Positions 43,045 to 51,385 of a stretch of DNA of 64,000 nucleotides are shown piece after piece (position 1 is the first letter of the stretch; every line of letters starts with the position of its first letter). Source of the stretch: Micromonospora purpureochromogenes. GTDB lineage: Bacteria; Actinomycetota; Actinomycetes; Mycobacteriales; Micromonosporaceae. The translations under genes and the position numbers were made by a program. Below the pieces are notes generated by a model. That model was given only the letters and a program-made list of their open reading frames with translations. It was not told the DNA's origin and made no database searches. The stretch spans positions 1,550,001-1,614,000 of the forward strand of contig NZ_LT607410.1 of assembly GCF_900091515.1 (NCBI RefSeq), written 5' to 3'.

Positions 43045-45186
43045 TCAGAGGTGCGTACGCAGGAAGTCCAGCTCCAGCCGGAGCAGCCGCTCGGACAACC
43101 CGTCGGCGGCCATGTGGCTGGCCCCGGTCAGCGGCAGCACCGCGTGCGGGCGCCCGGTGGCCAGCAGCGCCGCCGACAGCCGCAGTGTGTGCGCGGCCAC
43201 CACGTTGTCGTCGACCAGGCCGTGCACCAGCAGCAGCGGTCGGGCCTGCTCCGACTCGAGCAGCGGCTCGGCGGCCAGCTCCACCAGCGAGTGGTGGCCG
43301 TACACGTCGATCCCGTCGTCCGGCAGGCCCAGGTAGCGCTCGGTGTAGGCGGTGTCGTACAGGTGCCAGTCGGTGACCGGGGCGCCGGCGATGCCGCAGC
43401 GGAACAGCTCCGGGTGCCGCAGCACGGCCAGCCCGGCCAGCCAGCCGCCGAACGACCAGCCCCGGATCGCCACCCGGTCCAGGTCCAGGTCCGGGTGCTT
43501 GCCGGCCAGCGCGGTCAGCGCGTCCACCTGGTCGGCCAGGATCACGTCGGCCAGCCGGCGGTGCACCGCCTTCTCGAACGAGGGCGCCACCCCCGGCGTG
43601 CCCCGGTTGTCGACGGTCACCACCGCGAAGCCGGAGTCGGCCCACCACTGCCGTTCCAGCCAGGCCGCCCGGGCGGCCACCACCTCCTGGTGCCCCGGAC
43701 CGCCGTACACGTCCAGCAGCACCGGCAGCCGGGTGCCCTTGACGTGGTCGGTCGGGTAGAGCACGCCGGACGGCAGCCGTCGGTCGGTCACCCGGACCAG
43801 CATCGGGCGCGGGGCGTACGGCGGGGTGGCGGCCAGCGAGCGCAACTGGGCCACCTCCCGGTCGCCGCGCCAGACCGACCAGCTCGTCCCCGCGTCGTCC
43901 AGCGAGGCGGTGCCCACCACCAGCACGTCCCCGCCGACCGCGGCGGTGTGCCAGCCGGGGGTGCCGCTCATCCGGCGGGCGTCCACGCCGCCGCCGATCA
44001 CCGTGCGGACCCGGTACAGGTGGCGCTGGCTCGGCTCGCCCTCGCTCGCCTCGACCAGCAGGTCGGCCGGGCCGCCGCCGGTGGGCAGCCGCCCCACCAC
44101 CCGGCGTACGTAGAGCGAGGGCGGGGTGAGCAGGGTGCCGTCGGCAAAGAGGCAGCGGGCGTCGTACCCGTCGTGGGCCAGCTCCCCGCCGACCAGGACC
44201 CGGCCGTCCGGCAGGTGCGCCGGGGTGCCCGGGATCGGCTCCACCCAGCGCGGGTCGGCCAGCTCGGCGTGCACCTGCGTCTCCCCGGTGCGCGGGTCCA
44301 CGGCCAGCACCAGGCCGTGCTGCTGCGAGCGGCGCAGCACCGTGATCAGCGGCCCGCCGTCGGCCCAGCCCACCGAGGCCAGGTAGGGGTAGGTCTCGCG
44401 GTCCCAGTGCACGTCGACCCAGCCGTCGTCGAGGTCGAGCAGGTGCAGGCTGACCTCGGCGTTCGGCCCGCCCGCCCGGGGGTACGCGACCGTGGTCGGC
44501 GGGCTCGTCGGGTCGGCCGGGTCGTGCAGGTGCCAGCGCGGCAGCCGGGACTCGTCCACCCGGGCGGCCAGCACCGAGCGGCCGTCCGGCGCCCACCAGT
44601 AGCCGCGGAACCGGTCGAACTCCTCGGCCGCGACGTGCTCGGCCAGCCCCCAGGTCACGCCGGAGTCCTCGCCGGCCAGCAGGGTGTCGGTGCCGTCGGA
44701 CTCGACCACCCGCAGCTGGCCCCGGCGGACCCCCTCGGCGGCGTCGGTGACGTACGCCAGCCGCTCGCCGGTCGGGTCCGGGCGCGGGTCGATCACCGGA
44801 CCGACGGTCTCCACCTCGACCACGTCGCCGTGCACCAGGTCGGCCCGGAACAGCCGCCCGGCCAGCGCGAAGACCGCCACCCGGCCGGCGGCGTCGAGGG
44901 CGTACGAGCCGATGCCGGCGCTGCTGAGCCGCAGCCGTTCGCGCAGCGCCCGCTCGCCGGGGGCGAGCGCGCCCGGTGCGGTGTCGGCGCCGAGGAGCGC
45001 GGCCGGGTCGGCGATCAGCCGCTCCTCGCCGCTGGCGACCTCCAGCGCCCAGAGTTGCTCGGCCGGGTCCTCGGGACCGCCCGAGCGGAGGAAGACCACC
45101 CGGGAGCCGTCGTCGGCCACGGAAACGGCGCGCGGCGCCCCGTGGCTGAACCGACGGGTGCGGGCGGCCAGCTCGGGAAAGTCCAC
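43045..45186 (-). CDS. S9-family prolyl oligopeptidase / DPP-IV-like peptidase
   Basis: A 713-aa peptidase. Residues ~1-460 are a beta-propeller (DPP IV N-terminal type; repeats such as RVVFLRSGG, RGYWWAPDGRSVLAARVDE, LASVGWADGG). The rest is an alpha/beta hydrolase with nucleophile Ser578 in RGWSFGGWLAG, Asp ~659 in GLVDDNV and His691 in TGASHMAAD. It removes N-terminal dipeptides or processes oligopeptides. No signal peptide, so cytoplasmic. The GTG at 45186 starts just before the propeller (VDFPELAARTRRF). It sits back to back with mshB and next to the peptide importer, which may supply substrates. Confidence 0.92.
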   Translation of the reverse strand: MDFPELAARTRRFSHGAPRAVSVADDGSRVVFLRSGGPEDPAEQLWALEVASGEERLIADPAALLGADTAPGALAPGERALRERLRLSSAGIGSYALDAAGRVAVFALAGRLFRADLVHGDVVEVETVGPVIDPRPDPTGERLAYVTDAAEGVRRGQLRVVESDGTDTLLAGEDSGVTWGLAEHVAAEEFDRFRGYWWAPDGRSVLAARVDESRLPRWHLHDPADPTSPPTTVAYPRAGGPNAEVSLHLLDLDDGWVDVHWDRETYPYLASVGWADGGPLITVLRRSQQHGLVLAVDPRTGETQVHAELADPRWVEPIPGTPAHLPDGRVLVGGELAHDGYDARCLFADGTLLTPPSLYVRRVVGRLPTGGGPADLLVEASEGEPSQRHLYRVRTVIGGGVDARRMSGTPGWHTAAVGGDVLVVGTASLDDAGTSWSVWRGDREVAQLRSLAATPPYAPRPMLVRVTDRRLPSGVLYPTDHVKGTRLPVLLDVYGGPGHQEVVAARAAWLERQWWADSGFAVVTVDNRGTPGVAPSFEKAVHRRLADVILADQVDALTALAGKHPDLDLDRVAIRGWSFGGWLAGLAVLRHPELFRCGIAGAPVTDWHLYDTAYTERYLGLPDDGIDVYGHHSLVELAAEPLLESEQARPLLLVHGLVDDNVVAAHTLRLSAALLATGRPHAVLPLTGASHMAADGLSERLLRLELDFLRTHL

Positions 45187-45282
45187 AGCTCCAGATCGTA
45201 GGGCGGCTCGCGACGTGATGTGGCCGACCTGGGCGGACGCGTCAGGCTCGGCGGACGGAGACCGCCGGTTAGAGTGACGGAC

Positions 45283-46197
45283 GTGACGACGCTGCCCGAT
45301 CGACGCCTTCTGCTGGTTCACGCGCACCCCGACGACGAGTCCATCGGCACCGGGTCGACGATGGCCTGGTACGCCGCCAGCGGCGCCCACGTCACGCTGG
45401 TGACCTGCACTCTCGGCGAGGAGGGCGAGATCCACGTGCCCGAGCTGGCGCAGCTCGCCGCCGCCGAGGCCGACCAGCTCGGCGGCTACCGGATCGGCGA
45501 GCTGGCGGCCGCCTGTGCCGCGCTCGGCGTCACCGACCACCGCTTCCTCGGCGGCGCCGGCCGCTACCGCGACTCCGGCATGATGGGGCTCGCCACCAAT
45601 GAGCACCCCCGGGCCTTCTGGCAGGCCGATCTCGACGAGGCCGCCGGGCACCTGGTGGAGATCATGCGCGAGGTCCGCCCGCAGGTCATGATCACGTACG
45701 ACCCGAACGGCTTCTACGGGCACCCCGACCACATCCAGGCCCACCGGGTGGCGATGCGGGCGCACGAGCTGGCCGCCGCCGAGGGTTGCGCCCCGGCCAA
45801 GGTCTACTGGACGGCCATGCCGCGCAGCGTGCTGGAGGCCGGCCTGACCGCCTTCACCGAGGCGTCCGACAACCCCTTCGACGGCATCGACAGCGCCGAC
45901 GAGCTGCCCTTCGGCACCCCCGATCCGCAGATCGCCGCGCGGATCGACGCCACCGACCAGCATGCCGCCAAGGAGGCGGCGATGCGCGCCCACGCCACCC
46001 AGATCCCGGCCACCTCGTGGCTGTACTCGATCGCCGGCAACTTCGGCGCCGAGTTCATGGGCGTGGAGTACTTCACCCTCGCGGTGGGCGAGAAGGGCCC
46101 CGGCAAGGGCCCGTACGGCTGGGAGGACGACCTCTTCGCCGGGCTGGGTGCGGACGGCACCGATCGCTCCCCGGTCGCGGTGGCCGGGCTCCGGTGA
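45283..46197 (+). CDS. mshB: N-acetyl-1-D-myo-inositol-2-amino-2-deoxy-glucopyranoside deacetylase
   Basis: A 304-aa zinc LmbE-fold deacetylase that removes acetate from GlcNAc-inositol in mycothiol biosynthesis. The metal site is in [22 protein letters not shown] (AHPDDE) with the later His in [28 protein letters not shown] and the C-terminal [20 protein letters not shown] match MshB rather than the paralogue Mca. TAGAGT sits 7 nt upstream of the GTG at 45283, compatible with leaderless expression; a GTG at 45274 is also in frame. The neighbourhood mshB ... fdx-dapC resembles that in Mycobacterium tuberculosis. Confidence 0.92.
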   Translation: MTTLPDRRLLLVHAHPDDESIGTGSTMAWYAASGAHVTLVTCTLGEEGEIHVPELAQLAAAEADQLGGYRIGELAAACAALGVTDHRFLGGAGRYRDSGMMGLATNEHPRAFWQADLDEAAGHLVEIMREVRPQVMITYDPNGFYGHPDHIQAHRVAMRAHELAAAEGCAPAKVYWTAMPRSVLEAGLTAFTEASDNPFDGIDSADELPFGTPDPQIAARIDATDQHAAKEAAMRAHATQIPATSWLYSIAGNFGAEFMGVEYFTLAVGEKGPGKGPYGWEDDLFAGLGADGTDRSPVAVAGLR

Positions 46198-46652
46198 CCC
46201 TGCCGGCCGCGCCGATGACGGTGGTCGAGGAGCAGGTCACGCCGCCGCCGCCGGGCCGGTCCGCGCGGCTGCTCGACGTCGCCCTGCGGATCGCCGGCGG
46301 GCTGGTCTCGGTGGTCGGCGGGGTGCTGGTGGCGCTGCTCGGGCTGCTGCTGTCCACCGTCCGGGTGGGCGGTCACCTGATCGGGGTGTCGGTGCTGGTC
46401 ACCATCGGCGCGGCGATCGCGGTGAGCTGGTTCGCGTACGCCACGGTCGGCCGCAGGTGGGCGGTGGCGCTGCCGGCGTTGCCGTGGTTCGTGCTGATGG
46501 CCGTGGCGGCGGTCCGCACCACCGAGGGCGACCTGCTCGTCGCCGGCGACAACTGGGTGGGTCTGGGCATGATCACCGCCGGAGCGATGACCTTCGCGGT
46601 GATGGCGTTCCGGCAGATCCTCGGCCCGCCGCAACGACGTCACGACGGGTGA
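46194..46652 (+). CDS. Membrane protein, coupled to mshB
   Basis: A 152-aa protein with four membrane helices ([82 protein letters not shown]). The GTG at 46194 overlaps the mshB stop (GTGA), so it is co-translated. No family function known; similar small membrane proteins follow mshB in other actinobacteria. A later ATG at 46215 is an alternative start. Confidence 0.82.
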   Translation: MTLPAAPMTVVEEQVTPPPPGRSARLLDVALRIAGGLVSVVGGVLVALLGLLLSTVRVGGHLIGVSVLVTIGAAIAVSWFAYATVGRRWAVALPALPWFVLMAVAAVRTTEGDLLVAGDNWVGLGMITAGAMTFAVMAFRQILGPPQRRHDG

Positions 46653-46733
46653 TGACGCCGCACAGCCTGTGGTGGTAGACATTCCTGCCAGAAGGCTCGC
46701 CGGTGGGGCGGGCGGTACGGCGGGAGGCGTGCG

Positions 46734-47198
46734 ATGGGGAATCGGTGGCGCGCGGTCGGCGTGCTCGCGGGGGCACTGTTCGCGATCAACGTGGTGGCTC
46801 GGGTGATCATCAAGCTCGGCTTCGACGGGAACGACAGCGCCGCCGACCGGGTCTCGCTGGGCATGTTCGTGGTGATCGGGCTGATCCTCGCCGGGGTCGT
46901 CTTCGTGCAGGGGCGTACCCGTCCGGTGGGCGCCTGGGGCGCCGACGTCGGCGCGGCGGTGCTGGTGGCGCTGCTGCTGACCGTGCTGGTCGGGCCGCTG
47001 CTGGTCGGCGACAATCCGTTCGGCGGGGGCGCCGGGCTGTTCTTCGCCCAGATCTGGCTCTACCTGCTGGCCGCCGGGGCGGGTGTGGCGGTCGGCTACC
47101 TGGTGCTCACCGCGCTCGGCCTCGACCACCGCTCGCAGCAGCTCAAGCGGTACGCCGAGATCAAGTCGGCCAAGCCGCGCCGCGTCGTCCGTCGCTGA
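46734..47198 (+). CDS. Small polytopic membrane protein
   Basis: A 154-aa protein with four helices (AVGVLAGALFAINVVARVI, VSLGMFVVIGLILAGVVFV, AAVLVALLLTVLVGPLLVG, IWLYLLAAGAGVAVGYLVLTALG) and a basic C-terminus (KRYAEIKSAKPRRVVRR). ATG at 46734 after GGGAGG-like GGGAGGCG. Likely same transcription unit as mshB. Function unknown. Confidence 0.8.
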   Translation: MGNRWRAVGVLAGALFAINVVARVIIKLGFDGNDSAADRVSLGMFVVIGLILAGVVFVQGRTRPVGAWGADVGAAVLVALLLTVLVGPLLVGDNPFGGGAGLFFAQIWLYLLAAGAGVAVGYLVLTALGLDHRSQQLKRYAEIKSAKPRRVVRR

Positions 47199-47279
47199 GG
47201 CGTCGAGTTCTCCGGCCCCCATCGGCCGGGGCCACTCGTCGGTCCGGCGTGTCGTGGCCTGGGGTGGCAACGCCGGTGT

Positions 47280-47327
47280 GAGCGATATGCCTGAGAGGCG
47301 TATTTAGGACTCTCAGGCATATCGCTC
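47280..47327. repeat. Palindromic element with 18-bp perfect arms
   Basis: GAGCGATATGCCTGAGAG (47280-47297) and its exact complement (47310-47327) around a 12-bp AT-richer loop (GCGTATTTAGGA). It lies between the convergent genes ending at 47198 and 47478. The rest of 47199-47477 shows no supportable gene; a short frame (LREVALAEHPFVCEARL) near 47362-47420 may be debris. Confidence 0.9.
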
Positions 47328-47477
47328 GTGCGGGTGTACGCCTTCCGGCCGGCCCCGGTTGCGGGAGGTCGCGCTGGCCGAGCATCCGTTCGTGTGCGAG
47401 GCGCGCCTCAAGCCGGACAGGCCCCGGCCGGGTCGGGGCCCGTCGGTGACGGCCCCCGACCCGGTGCTGCTGCTCGC

Positions 47478-48794
47478 CTAGCTAACGGGGGAGGAGGCCC
47501 GGTCCCTACCGTCCGTTCCGGGCAGCGGCGGGGTGGCCACCGCGGTGCCGTCCTCGGCGGTGAGCACGGTGCCCTCCGGGGTGACCACCTCGTCGACCGG
47601 CTCCATCTTGGCCGGCACCATCGAGGTGAGCACCCGGTCGGCGGTCGGTCCCGATTCGGCGTCCTCGTCGCGCGTCCGTACCGGCTGCCTGTCCGCCGTG
47701 TCCCTGCCCGCGTCGTCGGCGCCAGACCGGGGTTGCGGGACGCGGATGCCCGAGCCCTTGTCCGACGGGGACGCCGGCAGCGCCGGCCGGGTCGCGGTGG
47801 AGTCCAGCTCCCGGCGGGGCGCGGCCGACGGCCGCGTCGTCGCCTCGGACACCGCTTCCTCCAGCTCCGCCGCCCGCCGCTCGACCTCCTCGACCTCCGT
47901 CGCCACCGGCGTCACGTCCGCCAGTTCCGCCGCTCGCCGCTCCACCTCCGCCAACTCCACCTCGGGCGACTCCACCTCCGGCGACTCGGAGCGAGGCCGA
48001 CGCGGGCCGGAGCGGTCGGGGGCGGCCGACGTGCCGCCGGTCGCCGAACGCCCGGAGCCGGAGCGCCCGGAATCCGAGCCGGCCGAGGGCCCGGAGCCCG
48101 AGCCGGCCGAGCGGCCAGAGCCTGAGCCGGCTGAGCGGCCGGAGCCCGAGCCGGTCGAGCGGCCGGAGCCCGAGCGGCCGGTGCCGGAGTCGGTGGTCTT
48201 CCGGCCCTCGCGGAGCGCCTTGATCAGGGCGTCGACGAGTTCGTCCTTGCGCATGTCGGCGGTGCCGGTGATGCCGCGTCGGCGGAGTCGGTCGCGGAGC
48301 TGGTCGACCTTGAGGCGGGCGATCTCGCTCTCGTTGACCTCGGGGGTGTTCGGGGTCTGATTGCCCGGCTGCTCACCGGTTCCGCCCCGCGCCCCGGCAC
48401 CAGAAGCCGACCTGCCGCCCGACGCCGAACCGCCGCCCCGCGATCCGGAACCCCCACCAGAAGCCGATCCGCCGCCTGACGCCGAGCCGGACGTGCTGCG
48501 CGAGCCCGAGCCGCCACGGGAACCGGAGTTCGTGCGCGACGTACGGCCCGTGCCCGAGCTGGTCGTCCTCCGGCCTTCGCGGAGCGCCTTGATCAGGGCG
48601 TTGACCAGTTCGTCCTTGCGCATGTCGGCGGTGCCGGTGATGCCGCGTCGGCGGAGTCGGTCGCGAAGCTGGTCGACCTTGAGGCGGGCGATCTCGCTCT
48701 CGTTGACGTCGGGGGTGTTCGGGGTCTGGTTGCCGGGGGCGTTCTTCGTCGCCGTCGAGCCGCTGGCGCGTCCCGATCCGCTGCGCGTGGCCAT
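47478..48794 (-). CDS. Tandem SAP/Rho-N-like domain protein with low-complexity linkers
   Basis: A 438-aa protein. Two nearly identical ~55-residue modules (residues ~22-76 and ~145-199) read NQTPNTP, VNESEIARLKVDQLRDRL, RRRGITGTADMRKDEL, ALIKALREGR. This helix-extended-helix resembles the Rho N-terminal/SAP fold that binds nucleic acids. They are separated and followed by Gly/Ser/Arg repeats (GSGSGRSAGSG), then an acidic segment (VESPEVELAEVERRAAELADV) and an unstructured tail. It could bridge DNA or RNA segments; that is inference from the fold. ATG at 48794. The paired modules are ~96% identical at DNA level. Confidence 0.8.
   Translation of the reverse strand: MATRSGSGRASGSTATKNAPGNQTPNTPDVNESEIARLKVDQLRDRLRRRGITGTADMRKDELVNALIKALREGRRTTSSGTGRTSRTNSGSRGGSGSRSTSGSASGGGSASGGGSGSRGGGSASGGRSASGAGARGGTGEQPGNQTPNTPEVNESEIARLKVDQLRDRLRRRGITGTADMRKDELVDALIKALREGRKTTDSGTGRSGSGRSTGSGSGRSAGSGSGRSAGSGSGPSAGSDSGRSGSGRSATGGTSAAPDRSGPRRPRSESPEVESPEVELAEVERRAAELADVTPVATEVEEVERRAAELEEAVSEATTRPSAAPRRELDSTATRPALPASPSDKGSGIRVPQPRSGADDAGRDTADRQPVRTRDEDAESGPTADRVLTSMVPAKMEPVDEVVTPEGTVLTAEDGTAVATPPLPGTDGRDRASSPVS
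48198..48362 (-). repeat. Intragenic duplicated module, copy 2
   Basis: Encodes residues 145-199 of the SAP/Rho-N-like protein. Matched at 48567-48731 (offset exactly 369 bp = 123 codons) with about 7 differences in 165 bp by eye. Confidence 0.9.
48567..48731 (-). repeat. Intragenic duplicated module, copy 1
   Basis: Encodes residues 22-76 of the SAP/Rho-N-like protein; partner of 48198-48362. Confidence 0.9.
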
Positions 48795-48901
48795 CGAGCA
48801 GGTCCTTCCTGGTCCGGGGTCGAAGGAGGCGTCGCGACGTACGTCGTGCCGCCTCCAGTTCTTCCGGTACCCCGAACGACCTGCGGGAACCTTCCCTCTG
48901 C

Positions 48902-49861
48902 TCAGCCCGGGGCGACCCGGGTCAGGTAGGTGTGGTGGGTGGTGAAGCCGAGTCCCCGGTAGAGCGTGACCGCGGCGGTGTTGCGCTGCTCCACCTGGAG
49001 GAAGGCGTGCGTCGCCCCCTCCGCCACGCCCCAGTCGACCAGGGCCCGGACCACCCGGCCGGCCAGCCCGCGCCGCCGGGCCTCGGGCACCACCTCGATC
49101 AGGCTGAGTCCGAGCCAGCGTCCCCGCCCGGTGACGGTGCCCCGGCCGATCGCGACCAGCCTGCCGTCGGCGTACACGTGGGCGAAGCGGACCCGGGCCA
49201 CGGCGGTGAGCACGTGCCGCGCGGCGTCCGGGAGGCCGCCCTTGCGACCGGCGGCGATCGCGAGCCAGTCGTCCGACGGCGCGGCGGCCAGCTCGACCGG
49301 CGGCGAGCCGGCCGGGGTCGGCGCGGCCGGCGGCATCGCGGCGAGGGCGACGGTCTGCACCAGCACCGGTGGCCGGCTGCCCCAGCCTCGGGCGTCCAGC
49401 TCCGCGCCGACCGGCGCGGCCAGCGGGAGCGGGGTGTTCACCATGGCTGGTTGCCCCTGGTCGGCGTACCAGCGTTCCACCGCGTCCAGCGCGGCCGGCA
49501 GCGGCCGGTCCGGGTCGCCCACCGGCAGCGCGGAGTTGGCCCGGCCGGACCAGCCGGCGGTGGACCGCAGCAGCCAGTCGCCCAGCCGGTCCCGGACGGC
49601 GGCGGGCCAGGCCTCGTCGGAGGCCAGCTCCAGCTCGATCACGGCGGAGGCGGTCGGCCGGCGAGTGGGCGGCACCCGCTTGGCCCGGTGCACCTCGGTC
49701 ACCGGCACCCGCAGCCGGCCCTGCGTGGTGGCGAGAGTGAGATGTGTCTCGGTCAGCTCCACCAGCTCGCCGAGAGCGTCCGAGAAGAGGGGGCGGCCCT
49801 CGCGAATCCCCACAATGCGGCGCACCACGATCCGGTGGCCCACGTCCTGCTGTCGGAGCAC
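48902..49861 (-). CDS. GNAT-family N-acetyltransferase with N-terminal SH3-like domain
   Basis: A 319-aa protein. Residues 1-~65 (GHRIVVRRIVGIREGRPLFSDALGELVELTETHLTLATTQGRLRVPV) look like a small beta-barrel. The C-terminal half is a GNAT domain with acetyl-CoA loop IEVVPEARRRGLAGRVVRALVDWG and EQRNTAAVTLYRGLGFTTHHTYLTRV. Substrate unknown. The GTG at 49861 has GGAGGAGG 6 nt upstream. Divergent from fdxA across 78 bp. Confidence 0.88.
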   Translation of the reverse strand: MLRQQDVGHRIVVRRIVGIREGRPLFSDALGELVELTETHLTLATTQGRLRVPVTEVHRAKRVPPTRRPTASAVIELELASDEAWPAAVRDRLGDWLLRSTAGWSGRANSALPVGDPDRPLPAALDAVERWYADQGQPAMVNTPLPLAAPVGAELDARGWGSRPPVLVQTVALAAMPPAAPTPAGSPPVELAAAPSDDWLAIAAGRKGGLPDAARHVLTAVARVRFAHVYADGRLVAIGRGTVTGRGRWLGLSLIEVVPEARRRGLAGRVVRALVDWGVAEGATHAFLQVEQRNTAAVTLYRGLGFTTHHTYLTRVAPG

Positions 49862-49939
49862 GATCGACCTCCTCCCCGGCGAGATACTAGGCTCTTACCG
49901 TCGCGGGTGATCGCGGCGAGTCTTGCGGAGGAGAGACCG

Positions 49940-50266
49940 GTGACCTACATCATCGCCGAGCCGTGCGTGGATGTGCTCGACAAGGCATGCATCGAGGAGT
50001 GCCCGGTCGACTGCATTTACGAGGGCAATCGGATGCTCTACATCCACCCCGACGAGTGCGTCGACTGTGGTGCCTGTGAGCCGGTCTGCCCGGTCGAAGC
50101 GATCTTCTACGAGGACGACGTCCCGGAGCAGTGGAAGGACTACACCGGGGCCAACTACGAGTTCTTCGAGGATCTCGGCTCGCCGGGTGGCGCGTCGAAG
50201 ATCGGCAAGGTGGAGAAGGACGCAACGTTCGTCGCCGCCCAGCCGCCGCGCGAAGAGGGCCACTGA
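49940..50266 (+). CDS. fdxA: Ferredoxin, 7Fe [3Fe-4S][4Fe-4S] type
   Basis: A 108-aa low-potential electron carrier. Cluster ligands are in EPCVDVLDKACIEECPVDCIY and DECVDCGACEPVCPVEAIFY; the first group has the spacing of a [3Fe-4S] site with an extra loop, the second is a classical CxxCxxCxxxCP. The ~50-residue tail (DDVPEQWKDYTGANYEFF) is typical of FdxA/FdxC. GTG at 49940 follows GGAGGAG. The stop codon overlaps the likely CTG start of dapC. The fdx-dapC order is conserved in actinobacteria. Confidence 0.93.
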   Translation: MTYIIAEPCVDVLDKACIEECPVDCIYEGNRMLYIHPDECVDCGACEPVCPVEAIFYEDDVPEQWKDYTGANYEFFEDLGSPGGASKIGKVEKDATFVAAQPPREEGH

Positions 50267-51378
50267 ACCGGCCCGCGCCGGTCTCGTCGCGGCTGCCCGA
50301 GTTCACCTGGGACACGCTGGACGCCGCGGCCACCATCGCCGCGGCGCACCCGGACGGTCTGATCAACCTCTCGATGGGCACGCCGGTCGACCCGGTCCCC
50401 CCGGTGATCCGGCAGGCGCTGGCGGACGCGTCCGACGCCCCGGGGTACCCGCTGACCGCGGGCACCCCGGCGCTGCGCGACGCCATCGCCAGTTGGGTGG
50501 CCCGGGCCTGCGGGGCCGGGGTCGACGGGCTCGGCGTCCTGCCCACGATCGGCTCCAAGGAACTGGTCGCCTGGCTGCCCACCCTGCTCGGGATCGGCCC
50601 CGGTGACGTGGTCGTGGTGCCGTCGATCGCCTACCCGACGTACGAGGACGGGGCCCGGCTCGCCGGCGCCACCACCGTCCGCGCCGACTCGCTGACCGCG
50701 GTCGGCCCGACGTCCCGGGTACGCCTGGTCTGGGTCAACTCGCCCGGCAACCCGACCGGTCGGGTGCTGCCCCCCGCCCACCTGCGCAAGGTGGTCGACT
50801 GGGCCCGCGAGCGGGGCGCCGTGGTGGCCAGCGACGAGTGCTACCTGCCGCTGGGCTGGACGGCCGACGCCGAGCCGGTCTCGGTGCTCTCGCCCGAGGT
50901 CTGCGGCGGGTCGTACGAGTCGGTGCTGGCGGTGCACTCGCTCTCCAAGCGCTCCAACCTGGCCGGCTACCGGGCCGGGTTCGTCGCCGGCGACCCGGCG
51001 CTGGTGGCCGAGCTGCTCAAGATCCGCAAGCACGCCGGCATGATCGTGCCCGCGCCGGTGCAGGCCGCCATGGTGGCCGCGCTCTCCGACCAGGCGCACG
51101 CCGACGAGCAGCGCGAACGCTACCGGGCCCGGCGGGAGACGCTGCTCGCCGCGTTCACCGGGGCGGGCTTCACCGTGGAGCACTCCGAGGCCGGGCTCTA
51201 CCTCTGGATGACCCGGGGCGAGGACTGCTGGGCGACGGTGGACTGGCTGGCCCGCCGGGGCATCCTGGTCGCCGCCGGCGTCTTCTACGGCCCCGGCGGG
51301 GCGCAGCACGTCCGGGCCGCGCTGACCGAGTCCGACGCGCACGTCGCGGCGGTCGCCGCGCGGCTCGCACAGGCCTGA
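50263..51378 (+). CDS. dapC: Succinyldiaminopimelate transaminase
   Basis: A class I/II PLP aminotransferase of 371 aa converting N-succinyl-2-amino-6-ketopimelate to N-succinyl-diaminopimelate. NLSMGTPVDPVP, GYPLTAGTPALRDAI, SIAYPTYEDGARLAG and VNSPGNPTGRVL are family motifs; the PLP lysine is in SLSKRSNLAGYRAGF. The family start (SRLPEFTWDTL) is preceded by no ATG, GTG or TTG in frame until 50131. The only nearby candidate is CTG at 50263, which overlaps the fdxA stop (CTGA). With dapD and dapE 10 kb away it serves the lysine/cell-wall pathway. Confidence 0.88.
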   Translation: MNRPAPVSSRLPEFTWDTLDAAATIAAAHPDGLINLSMGTPVDPVPPVIRQALADASDAPGYPLTAGTPALRDAIASWVARACGAGVDGLGVLPTIGSKELVAWLPTLLGIGPGDVVVVPSIAYPTYEDGARLAGATTVRADSLTAVGPTSRVRLVWVNSPGNPTGRVLPPAHLRKVVDWARERGAVVASDECYLPLGWTADAEPVSVLSPEVCGGSYESVLAVHSLSKRSNLAGYRAGFVAGDPALVAELLKIRKHAGMIVPAPVQAAMVAALSDQAHADEQRERYRARRETLLAAFTGAGFTVEHSEAGLYLWMTRGEDCWATVDWLARRGILVAAGVFYGPGGAQHVRAALTESDAHVAAVAARLAQA

Positions 51379-51385
51379 CGCGCCG

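Noticed and set aside
47335..47480. Short plus-strand frame after the palindrome (LREVALAEHPFVCEARL...)
   Set aside because: No start codon with RBS, no homology recognised, ends in low-complexity text; probably debris.
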